Below are positions 42,694 through 50,011 of a stretch of DNA of 64,000 nucleotides, piece by piece (within the stretch, counting starts at the first letter, position 1; the number at the start of each line of letters is the position of its first letter). A program made the position numbers and the translations under genes. The stretch spans positions 1 to 64,000 of the forward strand of contig CABXYU010000001.1 in NCBI GenBank assembly GCA_902516625.1. Direction: 5' to 3'. The notes beneath the pieces are model-generated. The model ran no database searches and had not been told where the DNA came from. It saw only the letters and a program-made list of their open reading frames with translations. The DNA comes from an uncultured Pelagibacteraceae bacterium (GTDB lineage: Bacteria; Pseudomonadota; Alphaproteobacteria; Pelagibacterales; Pelagibacteraceae).

Positions 42694-42767
42694 GGCCGTT
42701 TAGTTCAATAGCAGAACACGGGTTTGTGGAACCTGGGACGGTGGGGCAGAACCACCAACGGCTGCCA
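42694..42767 (+). tRNA. tRNA-His(GTG) without G-1:C73, unusual elbow
   Basis: 74 bases with encoded CCA. Acceptor GGCCGTT/AACGGCT (first pair G-U), D-stem GTTC/GAAC, anticodon stem CGGGT/ACCTG with loop TTGTGGA (anticodon GTG, 42726-42728), T-stem GGTGG/CCACC. The base before G1 is A and the discriminator is G, so the G-1:C73 pair of most bacteria is missing, as in many alphaproteobacteria. The D-loop AATAGCA has one G only and the T-loop is GGCAGAA. hisS starts 44 bases later. Confidence 0.92.
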
Positions 42768-42811
42768 ACTTAAAGTTGGATAAATTAAGTACGAAGTGAA
42801 AGTACGAAAAA

Positions 42812-44215
42812 ATGAGTAAAAAATTATTAGAACCTGGTTTACCTAGAGGATTTGAAGATTCTTTTGGAAAATCTTTAATTATTGAAAAAAAGATAAAAGA
42901 AGTTATTGAAAAAAACTTTTTAAGGTATGGCTATACTGAAATTAAAACTAGTCCATTTGAATACTCGGAAAATATTGGAGGTTTTTTAACTGATGATTTA
43001 AACGATTTTTCAAAAGATATTTTTACATTTGATGATAAAGATAGGAAAATTAGTCTTCGTTTTGATCTTTCAGCTCCGCTGGCTCGAGTTGTTTCAGAAA
43101 AATATTTAGAATTTGCTTTTCCATTTCGTAGGTTTCAAATTGCAGAAGTTTTTAGAAATGAAACTAGTAAAACGGGAAGAGGGAGGTACAGAAGCTTCCT
43201 GCAAGGTGATTTCGATCAAATTTTTTTTGGTAAAGTTCCTTCACAAGCAAATGCTGAAATTCTTCAAATTATTTGTGACACTATGTTTGATCTGAAATTT
43301 AAAAAAGATCAATTTAAAATTAATATTTTCAACAGAAAGATTATTGAAGGTTTATTAAATGATCTTAAAATCAAAGATGAAAATCAAAGATTCAAAGTGC
43401 TAAGGGCAATAGATAAATATGATAGAATCGATGAAAACTTTATAGATTTATTACAGAAGGAGAGAGTGGATCCAATCTCTGGAGATAAAATAACTGGTGC
43501 TAATTTAAGTAATGATCAAGCAAAATTAATAATAGAATTTTTAAAATTAAAAGATTTAAAAGATTTAAAATTAGAGTGTAAAAATGAACTTCAAAAAGAG
43601 GGCATTACCGAGCTCGAGGAAATTTTTAAAATATTAAACGACAATAAATATTTAGATCAAGTTCGGGTCGATAGCAGTAAGGTCAGAGGTTTAAATTATT
43701 ATGACTCTGTAACTTTTGAGACAACTATTAATTTCAAAGTTAAAAATAAACAAAATAAACCTGTTGATTTAGGTAGTGTGGCGTCTGGAGGTTCTTATGC
43801 TAAATTATGTTCACGGTTTAAGGGTGGAGCAAATTTTGAAGGCACTGGGTGTTCATTTGGTATCTCTCGGATGGTTTATCTTTTGTTACAATTAGATCAA
43901 TTAGAAACTGATCAAAAACTCCCAGTAATTATCTGCACTATGAATAAAGAGTATTTTTCTTATGCCAATGAAATAGCCAGCATTTTGCGTAACAATAATA
44001 TTAATACTGAGGTTTATTCAGATCCAAAAAAAAATTTAGGAAAACAACTTACTTTTGCCAATAAAAAAGGAAATCCAGTTGCTTGTATTATCGGCGACAA
44101 TGAATTTAAAGATCAAACTATTACTCTTAAAAATTTGATGGCAAAAAAAGGTGAGAACAATCAAACAACAATTAAAAAAGAAAATTTAATCAATGAAGTT
44201 AAAAAATATATCTAA
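42812..44215 (+). CDS. hisS: Histidyl-tRNA synthetase
   Basis: 467 residues. Class II core: motif 2 (FRRFQIAEVFRNETSKTGRGRYRSF), the His-specific RGLNYYDSVTFE (HisA motif 1 equivalent) and GISRMVYLL motif 3, then an anticodon-binding domain. It must recognise the G-1-less tRNA-His encoded just before it. The 3' end overlaps hisZ by 23 bases. Confidence 0.95.
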   Translation: MSKKLLEPGLPRGFEDSFGKSLIIEKKIKEVIEKNFLRYGYTEIKTSPFEYSENIGGFLTDDLNDFSKDIFTFDDKDRKISLRFDLSAPLARVVSEKYLEFAFPFRRFQIAEVFRNETSKTGRGRYRSFLQGDFDQIFFGKVPSQANAEILQIICDTMFDLKFKKDQFKINIFNRKIIEGLLNDLKIKDENQRFKVLRAIDKYDRIDENFIDLLQKERVDPISGDKITGANLSNDQAKLIIEFLKLKDLKDLKLECKNELQKEGITELEEIFKILNDNKYLDQVRVDSSKVRGLNYYDSVTFETTINFKVKNKQNKPVDLGSVASGGSYAKLCSRFKGGANFEGTGCSFGISRMVYLLLQLDQLETDQKLPVIICTMNKEYFSYANEIASILRNNNINTEVYSDPKKNLGKQLTFANKKGNPVACIIGDNEFKDQTITLKNLMAKKGENNQTTIKKENLINEVKKYI

Positions 44216-45233
44216 TATTCTTAAATCAAGTGGATTTAAGAATATTGAGCTCGATAGTATTATTGAATCTAATCAAGTTTTAAAAAGATCTGGTGGAAAT
44301 TTTAGACAGTATTTATTTTCTTTTTATGATCAACATTATAAAGAATGGGCTTTAAATCCTGATCTCTCATTAGCCAGTGTTAAAAAATACATTGAAAGTA
44401 AGACTAATAATAAAACGAAATGGTCATACAGTGGTGAGGCATACCGTAAACAAGATAAAAGTAATAAATCACCAATAGTAAAGCAAACTGGATTTGAAAT
44501 TTTTGGTTCCTACAATAAAGCGAAAGACGATAATGAAATAATACAAACATCTTTGAAAATATTTAAAAAATCAAATTTTAAAAAGTGTGAATTGAATTTG
44601 AGTAATATGGAGATATTCCATGTTCTTATAGATAAGCTTTCATTACCACTTAGATGGAGGGAAAAAATTAAAAGACACTTTTCTAGGAAAGAATATTTTG
44701 AAGAATTGTTGAAGAAATTATCAGATGATAAAGATATAAACCCCAAAATTGTTGAAACTGATAAGCGATTAGCTGAAAAATTAAGGAAAAGTAATTTAGA
44801 AAAAATTTATTCAGGACGAAGTTTGAAAGATATTTTAGATAGATTTGATCTAAAAAATTACAAAGATGTACGTGATCAATCAAATAAAAAAGATATAAAA
44901 ATCATAAGAGAGTACTTAAAAATTTCGTGTCCTATTGAGAAAGCACCAGAGGTTTTAACTAACTTTTTTTACAAGTATAATATGAATATTTTTATAAGCC
45001 CTGACTATTTTCCAATTAAAAAAAATAATATTAAAAATGTTAAAGTTCTATTCACATCAAATATTAATAGAACTGTAGAATATTATACAGGTATGAACTT
45101 TAACTTAATGGTAGATATTAAGAAAAAGAAGAACACCCTTTTGAGCGGAGGGAGATTTGACAAATTAATTGGAAACTTAGCTTCTAAGAATATTCCAGCA
45201 GTAGGAGCGGCATTAAACTCCGATATTTTATGA
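44193..45233 (+). CDS. hisZ: ATP phosphoribosyltransferase regulatory subunit
   Basis: 346 residues, a catalytically dead paralogue of HisRS. GGNFRQYLFSFYDQHYKEWALNPDLS and WSYSGEAYRKQ replace aminoacylation motifs, and LLSGGRFDKLIGNLASKNIPAVGAAL is typical of HisZ. Needed because the downstream HisG is the short form. Overlaps hisS and hisG. Confidence 0.93.
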   Translation: MKLKNISNILKSSGFKNIELDSIIESNQVLKRSGGNFRQYLFSFYDQHYKEWALNPDLSLASVKKYIESKTNNKTKWSYSGEAYRKQDKSNKSPIVKQTGFEIFGSYNKAKDDNEIIQTSLKIFKKSNFKKCELNLSNMEIFHVLIDKLSLPLRWREKIKRHFSRKEYFEELLKKLSDDKDINPKIVETDKRLAEKLRKSNLEKIYSGRSLKDILDRFDLKNYKDVRDQSNKKDIKIIREYLKISCPIEKAPEVLTNFFYKYNMNIFISPDYFPIKKNNIKNVKVLFTSNINRTVEYYTGMNFNLMVDIKKKKNTLLSGGRFDKLIGNLASKNIPAVGAALNSDIL

Positions 45234-45916
45234 TAAAAGAAACAATAAATATTTTGATACAATCTAAAGGAAGAATGGCATCCGATGTAGAAAAAATATT
45301 TAAAAAAAATAAACTTAAAATTTTAAAACAAAATGAAAGATCTTTAGTTGGATCTGTCAAAGGTCACTCAAACGTTAAGATATTATTTATGAATACATCA
45401 GAGATATGTGAGGCTTTGGCTAAGAATGTTGGTGATATTGGCATAAGCGGAAAAGATTTATGGAAAGAAAGTGAACCAAGTATTCAATCAAAAATTTCTC
45501 TTGCCAAAGAATATTCTTTTGGAAAAAGTTCTTTGATTGTTGCTGTAGATAAATTCTGGTTAGATTGTGTTAACTCTGGAGATCTAGAAGACATTTCATA
45601 TGAATTTTATCAAAAGAAAAAAAGATTAATGAGGGTAGCAACTAAATTTAAAAATTTAACACGTGAATGGTTTGCTTCAAAAGGGATCACTCAATACGAA
45701 GTTATTTCCTCTAAAGGTGCCACTGAAGGCACTATTGCAGCTGGAATCTCTGACATGTGCACAGACCTCACATCTTCTGGTGAAACTCTTAGACAAAACA
45801 ATTTGAAAATTATTGATACGATTCTCAAATCATCCGCTTGCTTGTTCTATTCGAAAAAATCTTTGAAAAAAAAGGGTGTGAAAAAATTTATTAAATTACT
45901 TTCGTCTAAAAATTAA
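45230..45916 (+). CDS. hisG: ATP phosphoribosyltransferase, short form
   Basis: First step of histidine synthesis. 228 residues, the short form lacking the C-terminal ACT-like regulatory domain, which agrees with hisZ upstream. INILIQSKGRMASDVEKIF at the start and SSKGATEGTIAAGISDMCTDLTSSG (PRPP/ribose-phosphate loop) are typical. Overlaps hisZ by four bases. Confidence 0.95.
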   Translation: MIKETINILIQSKGRMASDVEKIFKKNKLKILKQNERSLVGSVKGHSNVKILFMNTSEICEALAKNVGDIGISGKDLWKESEPSIQSKISLAKEYSFGKSSLIVAVDKFWLDCVNSGDLEDISYEFYQKKKRLMRVATKFKNLTREWFASKGITQYEVISSKGATEGTIAAGISDMCTDLTSSGETLRQNNLKIIDTILKSSACLFYSKKSLKKKGVKKFIKLLSSKN

Positions 45917-46030
45917 GTCTTTCCAATAAATTAAGATTATTTTGATAATGTCCAAATTTCTTAATATTGCATAAGAACCAATGATTAATCCTATAACAAA
46001 TAGGATTTTAAATATTAATAATAATTCCAT
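45896..46030 (-). CDS. Possible small membrane peptide
   Basis: A 44-codon minus-strand frame with a strongly hydrophobic first half (residues 2-23), then a basic tail ending FRRK, which overlaps the hisG end by 21 bases. The same bases hold a hairpin, so this may be coincidence. AT-rich sequence yields hydrophobic frames easily; support is weak. Confidence 0.25.
   Translation of the reverse strand: MELLLIFKILFVIGLIIGSYAILRNLDIIKIILIYWKDLIFRRK
45987..46007 (+). terminator. Hairpin downstream of hisG
   Basis: AATCCTA (45987-45993) pairs with TAGGATT (46001-46007) around a 7-base loop, and is followed by TTAAATATT. It lies 70 bases after the hisG stop and could end the his transcript. Confidence 0.35.
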
Positions 46031-46093
46031 AAATAAATTGACGTAATAAACTAAATTAACAATAATATATTTATACTGTAAAGATTATTAAAA

Positions 46094-46645
46094 ATGAAAA
46101 AAAAAGGTAAAGAGATCAGTTCGGACAAAGATAATACTATTGATACAAGCCCAATTAAAACGGACGTATATAAGTATCCAAGAGGAAATAGATATAATAT
46201 TGTATATGCCAAAACACCAAACAATAATCAGCATGTCAGAAGGTCAGACGAAGAACTTCAAAAAATAATTGATAGTAAGCCAAAAAATTGGACTAAAAAG
46301 GATTTTTTAGGAGAGGGTAAACTAAATGATCAAAAACTCTTAACTAGGAAAGAGACAGATAGAAAGACTCTAAAATTCTATCAAACTGGAAAAAGAATAA
46401 ATATGAAAAATATTTTTGATAATTCCACTGAAGAAAGCATTCGTGAATTTAAAAAAGGTGAAATAGATTTTGAAACACTTAAAAATAGATCTTCAACGAT
46501 TAAATGGCGCAGCAATATGTCTAATCAAGAACGTAAATTGTATGATAAGGAAATTTATAAAAAGATAAAATCAGATCCTGAACAGCTAGAGGCCAAAAGA
46601 GAAAGACAAAGAGATTTTTTCGAAAAATATTTGAAAAAAAATTAA
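46094..46645 (+). CDS. Lysine-rich protein of unknown function
   Basis: 183 residues, about a fifth Lys, no hydrophobic span and no recognised domain. The C-terminal part (about 120-183) is predicted helical and strongly charged (KRERQRDFFEKYLKK). A GTAAAGAGA stretch follows the ATG rather than preceding it, so the ribosome binding site is unclear. It is the first gene of the accessory region, followed by tRNA-like repeats. Confidence 0.65.
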   Translation: MKKKGKEISSDKDNTIDTSPIKTDVYKYPRGNRYNIVYAKTPNNNQHVRRSDEELQKIIDSKPKNWTKKDFLGEGKLNDQKLLTRKETDRKTLKFYQTGKRINMKNIFDNSTEESIREFKKGEIDFETLKNRSSTIKWRSNMSNQERKLYDKEIYKKIKSDPEQLEAKRERQRDFFEKYLKKN

Positions 46646-46660
46646 TTTTTACCCCAACGT

Positions 46661-46772
46661 CTCAACAGACGCTAGATGTAGAGCGGTGCCCCCAGTTTTT
46701 GGCTCGGTAGCTCAGGAGACGATGAGGCATAGGGCAGTACACTCAAGTTTTTGGCTCGGTAGCTCAGGAGAC
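46661..46772 (+). repeat. tRNA-half-like direct repeats
   Basis: Two exact 27-base copies (46694-46720 and 46746-46772), starting AGTTTTTGGCTCGGTAGCTC and ending AGGAGAC, lie 52 bases apart. A third, degenerate unit precedes them (CTCAACAGACG to CCCCCAGTTTTT, about 46661-46700). GGCTCGGTAGCTCAG matches the acceptor/D-arm start of a tRNA, and GGGCAGTACACTC resembles D-arm to anticodon sequence, yet no complete cloverleaf can be drawn. They may be leftovers of integration at a tRNA gene. Confidence 0.6.
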
Positions 46773-46818
46773 ACAATATCTTTGTTAGCACAAATGTTAG
46801 ATTTATTGTAAATAAACA

Positions 46819-47529
46819 ATGAATATGAAATGGAACAAAAAATTTAATTATACTTCATTAAATCGTATTCCAGTAAATGGATCTCGACACTACGCCGTTG
46901 GACAACATCGTTTACCTTCAGTTTCTACCATATTGAGCAAAACTAGAGCGCCCGAAGATAAAGCTGCACTTGCTGCATGGATTGCTCGAGTTGGGGAGAA
47001 AGAAAGTGAGCGTATTAAAAATGCAGCTAGTGCAAATGGCACAAAAATGCACTCACTAATTGAAAGGTACTTGAAGAATAGAGAAAATTTAGAATTATTA
47101 GAAACTGAAGAAGAAACTGGCCTTGCAAAACAAATGGCAGATAAAATTATTTCTGAGGGTATTCAAGGAAAAGTAAATGAAATTCATGGAATAGAATGCC
47201 CTATTTATTATGATAGTCCTAGGGGCTGGGCTGGGACAGCTGATCTTGTGGCCACATATGAATCCAAACTTTCAATTTGTGATTTTAAGCAAAAAAATTC
47301 TATTATGAAGGAAACTTACTCTAGTTATCACGAATATATGACCCAAATTGCCGGGTATAGCCTAGCGCACGATAAATTATTTGGTTCAACTATAACTCAA
47401 GGAGTTATTCTATTAGCAACTACAGATCTAGTTTTTCAAATTTTTAGAATTAATCACGAAAAACTTAAAGAATACCAGCAGAAGTTTTTAGATAGAGTTG
47501 AACAATATTATTCTTTAATTAATAAATAA
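46819..47529 (+). CDS. PD-(D/E)XK exonuclease (phage/MGME1-like)
   Basis: 236 residues. GTKMHSLIERYL (His about 78), GTADLVA (Asp about 142), ICDFKQK (Asp about 155, Lys about 157) and a later Gln in YMTQIAGY (about 176) form the RecB-type nuclease site. The layout is like exonucleases of marine podoviruses and of the mitochondrial MGME1 family. Probably a single-strand DNA exonuclease. Alternative start at the second ATG, 46825. Sits right after the tRNA-like repeats, which hints at mobile-element origin. Confidence 0.8.
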   Translation: MNMKWNKKFNYTSLNRIPVNGSRHYAVGQHRLPSVSTILSKTRAPEDKAALAAWIARVGEKESERIKNAASANGTKMHSLIERYLKNRENLELLETEEETGLAKQMADKIISEGIQGKVNEIHGIECPIYYDSPRGWAGTADLVATYESKLSICDFKQKNSIMKETYSSYHEYMTQIAGYSLAHDKLFGSTITQGVILLATTDLVFQIFRINHEKLKEYQQKFLDRVEQYYSLINK

Positions 47530-47578
47530 CTCATTATTTATCCTACAAAATATTGGATTAAAATTATTTAATTTAATA

Positions 47579-47607
47579 TTGACTTCTTAATTTCACTATG
47601 TTAATGT
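47579..47607 (+). promoter_or_regulatory. Candidate promoter of the accessory operon
   Basis: TTGACT (47579-47584) and TAATGT (47602-47607) have 17 bases between them. Two copies of GTTAACC follow at 47627-47633 and 47701-47707, one in an A5-GTTAAC-CT5 palindrome, and could be operator sites. Pattern match only. Confidence 0.3.
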
Positions 47608-47722
47608 TCAAATAACTTAATAAAAAGTTAACCTTTTTATGTATACCGAATTATTAAGTCAGTTCTTAAACAAAAATAATTCTCACTACACATAAACAAG
47701 GTTAACCAAAAAATGGGTGATT

Positions 47723-47950
47723 ATGTTTATGGAGAAAAAAAAAGATAAGATACGAATAAGACGTTATTCTTGTAACTATTGTAATTGTACAGGCTTTTTT
47801 AATAGAACGCAGATAATTTTCCAAATTTGGAACTGGGGATATCAGTTCATTAATAAGGATATTTGTAATTACTGCGAAGGCCGAGGTTATATAGTTTTTA
47901 AACGTAAGTACGAAGATATTAATAATTATCAAAGTTTTTTGGAGCATTAA
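47723..47950 (+). CDS. Small zinc-finger-like protein
   Basis: 75 residues from the ATG at 47723 (a GTG two codons earlier and an ATG two codons later are also possible). Two CxxC units, CNYCNCTGFF and CNYCEGRGYI, separated by about 30 residues, match the CxxCxGxG repeats of DnaJ-type zinc fingers. Possibly a metal-binding regulator or scaffold. Followed by a chain of overlapping tiny frames. Confidence 0.55.
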   Translation: MFMEKKKDKIRIRRYSCNYCNCTGFFNRTQIIFQIWNWGYQFINKDICNYCEGRGYIVFKRKYEDINNYQSFLEH

Positions 47951-47952
47951 CC

Positions 47953-48033
47953 ATGAAAATTCCAAATATTCCTTATTATATGGGCCTTTTTACTATTCTC
48001 TGTGTTTTATGCTTTTTAAGGGAGATTATATGA
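47953..48033 (+). CDS. Tiny hydrophobic peptide
   Basis: 26 codons starting two bases after the preceding stop. Mostly hydrophobic (MGLFTILCVLCFL), so it could span the membrane once. The stop overlaps the next ATG (ATGA). Without comparative data it may equally be a leader or non-coding. Confidence 0.3.
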   Translation: MKIPNIPYYMGLFTILCVLCFLREII

Positions 48034-48182
48034 TTTTATTCAAAATCCTAATTTCTATTTTTCTACCGGCAAAAAATTTAATGTTGAATCTTGGCCTGGG
48101 GCAACCTTCCTTTCTTTCTTTCTGTTATGCCCCAGACCTAGATTCAAATGTAAAAAAAATGAGAGGTAATTTTAATGACTGA
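48030..48182 (+). CDS. Small ORF containing a GC-rich hairpin
   Basis: 50 codons with AAGGGAGATT before the ATG as a plausible ribosome binding site. Hydrophobic N-terminus, then a Ser/Phe-rich stretch. The frame runs through a strong hairpin (48093-48138) and overlaps the next gene by 8 bases, so it may be a leader whose translation affects downstream expression. Confidence 0.35.
   Translation: MILFKILISIFLPAKNLMLNLGLGQPSFLSFCYAPDLDSNVKKMRGNFND
48093..48138 (+). promoter_or_regulatory. Strong hairpin with pyrimidine-rich loop
   Basis: CTGGGGCA (48096-48103) pairs with TGCCCCAG (48128-48135); two more G-C pairs lie outside one mismatch (GG 48093-48094 with CC 48137-48138). The loop is a C/T-rich run. 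A GC-rich stem is rare in this AT-rich DNA. No T tail follows, so it is more likely regulatory than a terminator. It lies 37 bases before the next start. Confidence 0.5.
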
Positions 48183-48447
48183 TAAAACAAAATACTCAAA
48201 TATAAGCGTTTCAAAAGAGACATACTCTTCACTGCAGAAATTAAGCAAAGAAATATTACCAAATGCATCTTTATCTATTTCAAAAACTGTCACTTATTTA
48301 GTGGATTGTAAAATTAAAGAATCAAACGAGTATTTAAGATCTCAAGGATATCAAACAGAAGAGATAGGTTTTACCCCACCTAAAAAAATAATTGATTGGG
48401 TAATAAATAACACAAACAACAAAGGAGAAAAAAATGGAAAAAAATAA
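48175..48447 (+). CDS. Small possible DNA-binding (ribbon-helix-helix-like) protein
   Basis: 90 residues. The N-terminal NISVSKETYSSLQKLSKE resembles the strand-helix start of ribbon-helix-helix proteins, followed by a second helix (SISKTVTYLVDCKIKE) and a basic tail. Family membership is a guess from pattern. GAGAGG lies before the ATG. It overlaps the next gene by 14 bases; an autorepressor role for the operon is an attractive but untested idea. Confidence 0.5.
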   Translation: MTDKTKYSNISVSKETYSSLQKLSKEILPNASLSISKTVTYLVDCKIKESNEYLRSQGYQTEEIGFTPPKKIIDWVINNTNNKGEKNGKK

Positions 48448-50011
48448 AAAAATAGAAATATACAAAAACTTAATATTAGATGTGCCTGGAGTAAATACCG
48501 CACAATTTGACAAGTCTATTGAAAGTTCAGTAACTACATCATGGGGTGTAAATTGGGATGCTGATTTTATAGCACGAGATATTTTACAAAATTTTAGGGA
48601 CTCAAATTTATCAGAAATTGAGAAAGTGGTTGTAAATACAAAGAACGACAAAATACTGGTTGAAGGCAATAATTGTTTTGATTTAAGAAAACTATTTTTT
48701 GTAGGTTCTAACAAAGCAGGTGATGACACAACCGTTGGTGAATATGGTGAAGGATTTAAAGCAGCTGTGGTTTCAATGCTGAAACGAGGTATTCAAGCAC
48801 CAGTATCAGTTTCTGGAGATACAGCGATAGTGATAGATGTGGGAGATGAAGTTGTCGAAGATTTAAGGCCACTCGTTTATCATTTTTTTAAGGTTAATAA
48901 ACAAAACAAAACATCATTTCTTATTCACACTTATGACAAAGAACTTAAAGCAGCGTTTGATTTTGGAATGTCACATTTTTGGTTTGAAAAAAATCCATTA
49001 GTTGGCGAAGAGCTTCATTCTTATAATGATATATCATGCTACAAAAGTAAAAACCCAAAAGAGGGGTATTTATTTTATAGGGGAGTGATGAGAGGAAAAA
49101 TTTCTCATATTCCAGTAGTAATCAATATTCCAAAAAAATATGCTCAAATAGAAAATAAGATTAAATCAGATAGAGATCGTAATTCATTTGATAATAAGCT
49201 AGTGAATAGTTTTTTAAGTATTTGGGCAAGATCTGGTTTCCATTATCATGGTATGACTGATAATCCAGCAATTAAATTTGTATTAGAATGTTCAAAAAAG
49301 ATATGGGACAAAGGTCATCCGCTACTTGCTGCTCTAGCGAATAACGCTTGGAACATTAAAGATGACAAATCTTTAATAAAATTATTTGGAAATAAATATT
49401 TTGCTGATTCTGCTCATTATCATTCAAGAAGTATTACTTGGTCAGAATGGTACGATAAAAAAACTCAAACTTATATTATAAAAAAAGATAGAGAACTTGA
49501 GAAAAAAGGTAAAATAAAACTGCCGAGTTATTTTGTAAGGTTTGGTGTTACTTCTTCACTCGAAATGTTTATTAAAAATAGAGAAGCTTTAGAAAAAAGA
49601 ATTAGAACTAAAAAAACCGCAGCCTTAAGTCCCAAACAAAAAAAGGCAGTCAATTATGCTATGGAATGTATTTCAAAAGTAGCTCCTAATTTCAGTTCCC
49701 TTTATAATAATTTTAAAGAGGACCAGGGTATTTACGAGCTTGATTTTAAAACAATCGAGTCGAAGGATCTACTTGGAGAATTAAAGGACTCAAGAGATTA
49801 TGATGGAAAAACTATTTATCTAAATAAAGATTTATTTAAAAGTAATTTTGGTAAATTCTTTGCAATAATGACACATGAAATGGGCCATGTATTTGGAAAA
49901 GATGGTGAGAGAGAGTTTTCAGATGTCCTGACCCACATCATTGCTCAAGCTGTAGATAAAAATTCTGTGATCTCAAAATATTCTAAAAATTGGAGTAGGT
50001 ATAAAATATGA
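48434..50011 (+). CDS. GHKL/Hsp90-type ATPase fused to an HExxH metallopeptidase
   Basis: 525 residues. The N-terminal part has an N-box (ARDILQNFRDSN, Asn about 53, Asp about 56) and FVGSNKAGDD followed by VGEYGEGFKAA (about 101-111), the lid pattern of Hsp90/MORC-type GHKL ATPases (GSxxK...GxxGxGFK). The usual DxGxG box is degenerate (VEGNN). The C-terminal part has IMTHEMGHVFGKDGEREFSD with zinc-binding HExxH at about 481-485 and a possible third ligand at Glu 492 or 494. I know no named family with this order. Overlaps its neighbours by 14 and 4 bases. Confidence 0.75.
   Translation: MEKNKKIEIYKNLILDVPGVNTAQFDKSIESSVTTSWGVNWDADFIARDILQNFRDSNLSEIEKVVVNTKNDKILVEGNNCFDLRKLFFVGSNKAGDDTTVGEYGEGFKAAVVSMLKRGIQAPVSVSGDTAIVIDVGDEVVEDLRPLVYHFFKVNKQNKTSFLIHTYDKELKAAFDFGMSHFWFEKNPLVGEELHSYNDISCYKSKNPKEGYLFYRGVMRGKISHIPVVINIPKKYAQIENKIKSDRDRNSFDNKLVNSFLSIWARSGFHYHGMTDNPAIKFVLECSKKIWDKGHPLLAALANNAWNIKDDKSLIKLFGNKYFADSAHYHSRSITWSEWYDKKTQTYIIKKDRELEKKGKIKLPSYFVRFGVTSSLEMFIKNREALEKRIRTKKTAALSPKQKKAVNYAMECISKVAPNFSSLYNNFKEDQGIYELDFKTIESKDLLGELKDSRDYDGKTIYLNKDLFKSNFGKFFAIMTHEMGHVFGKDGEREFSDVLTHIIAQAVDKNSVISKYSKNWSRYKI

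Noticed and set aside
46694..46772. Two 27-base repeats with a 25-base spacer, like a minimal CRISPR
   Set aside because: The intervening sequence is itself related to the degenerate unit upstream and to tRNA sequence, there are only two exact copies, and no cas genes are present.
47702..47965. 87-codon minus-strand frame over the zinc-finger-like gene
   Set aside because: The plus-strand frame has paired CxxC motifs and lies in line with its operon; the minus frame has no pattern.
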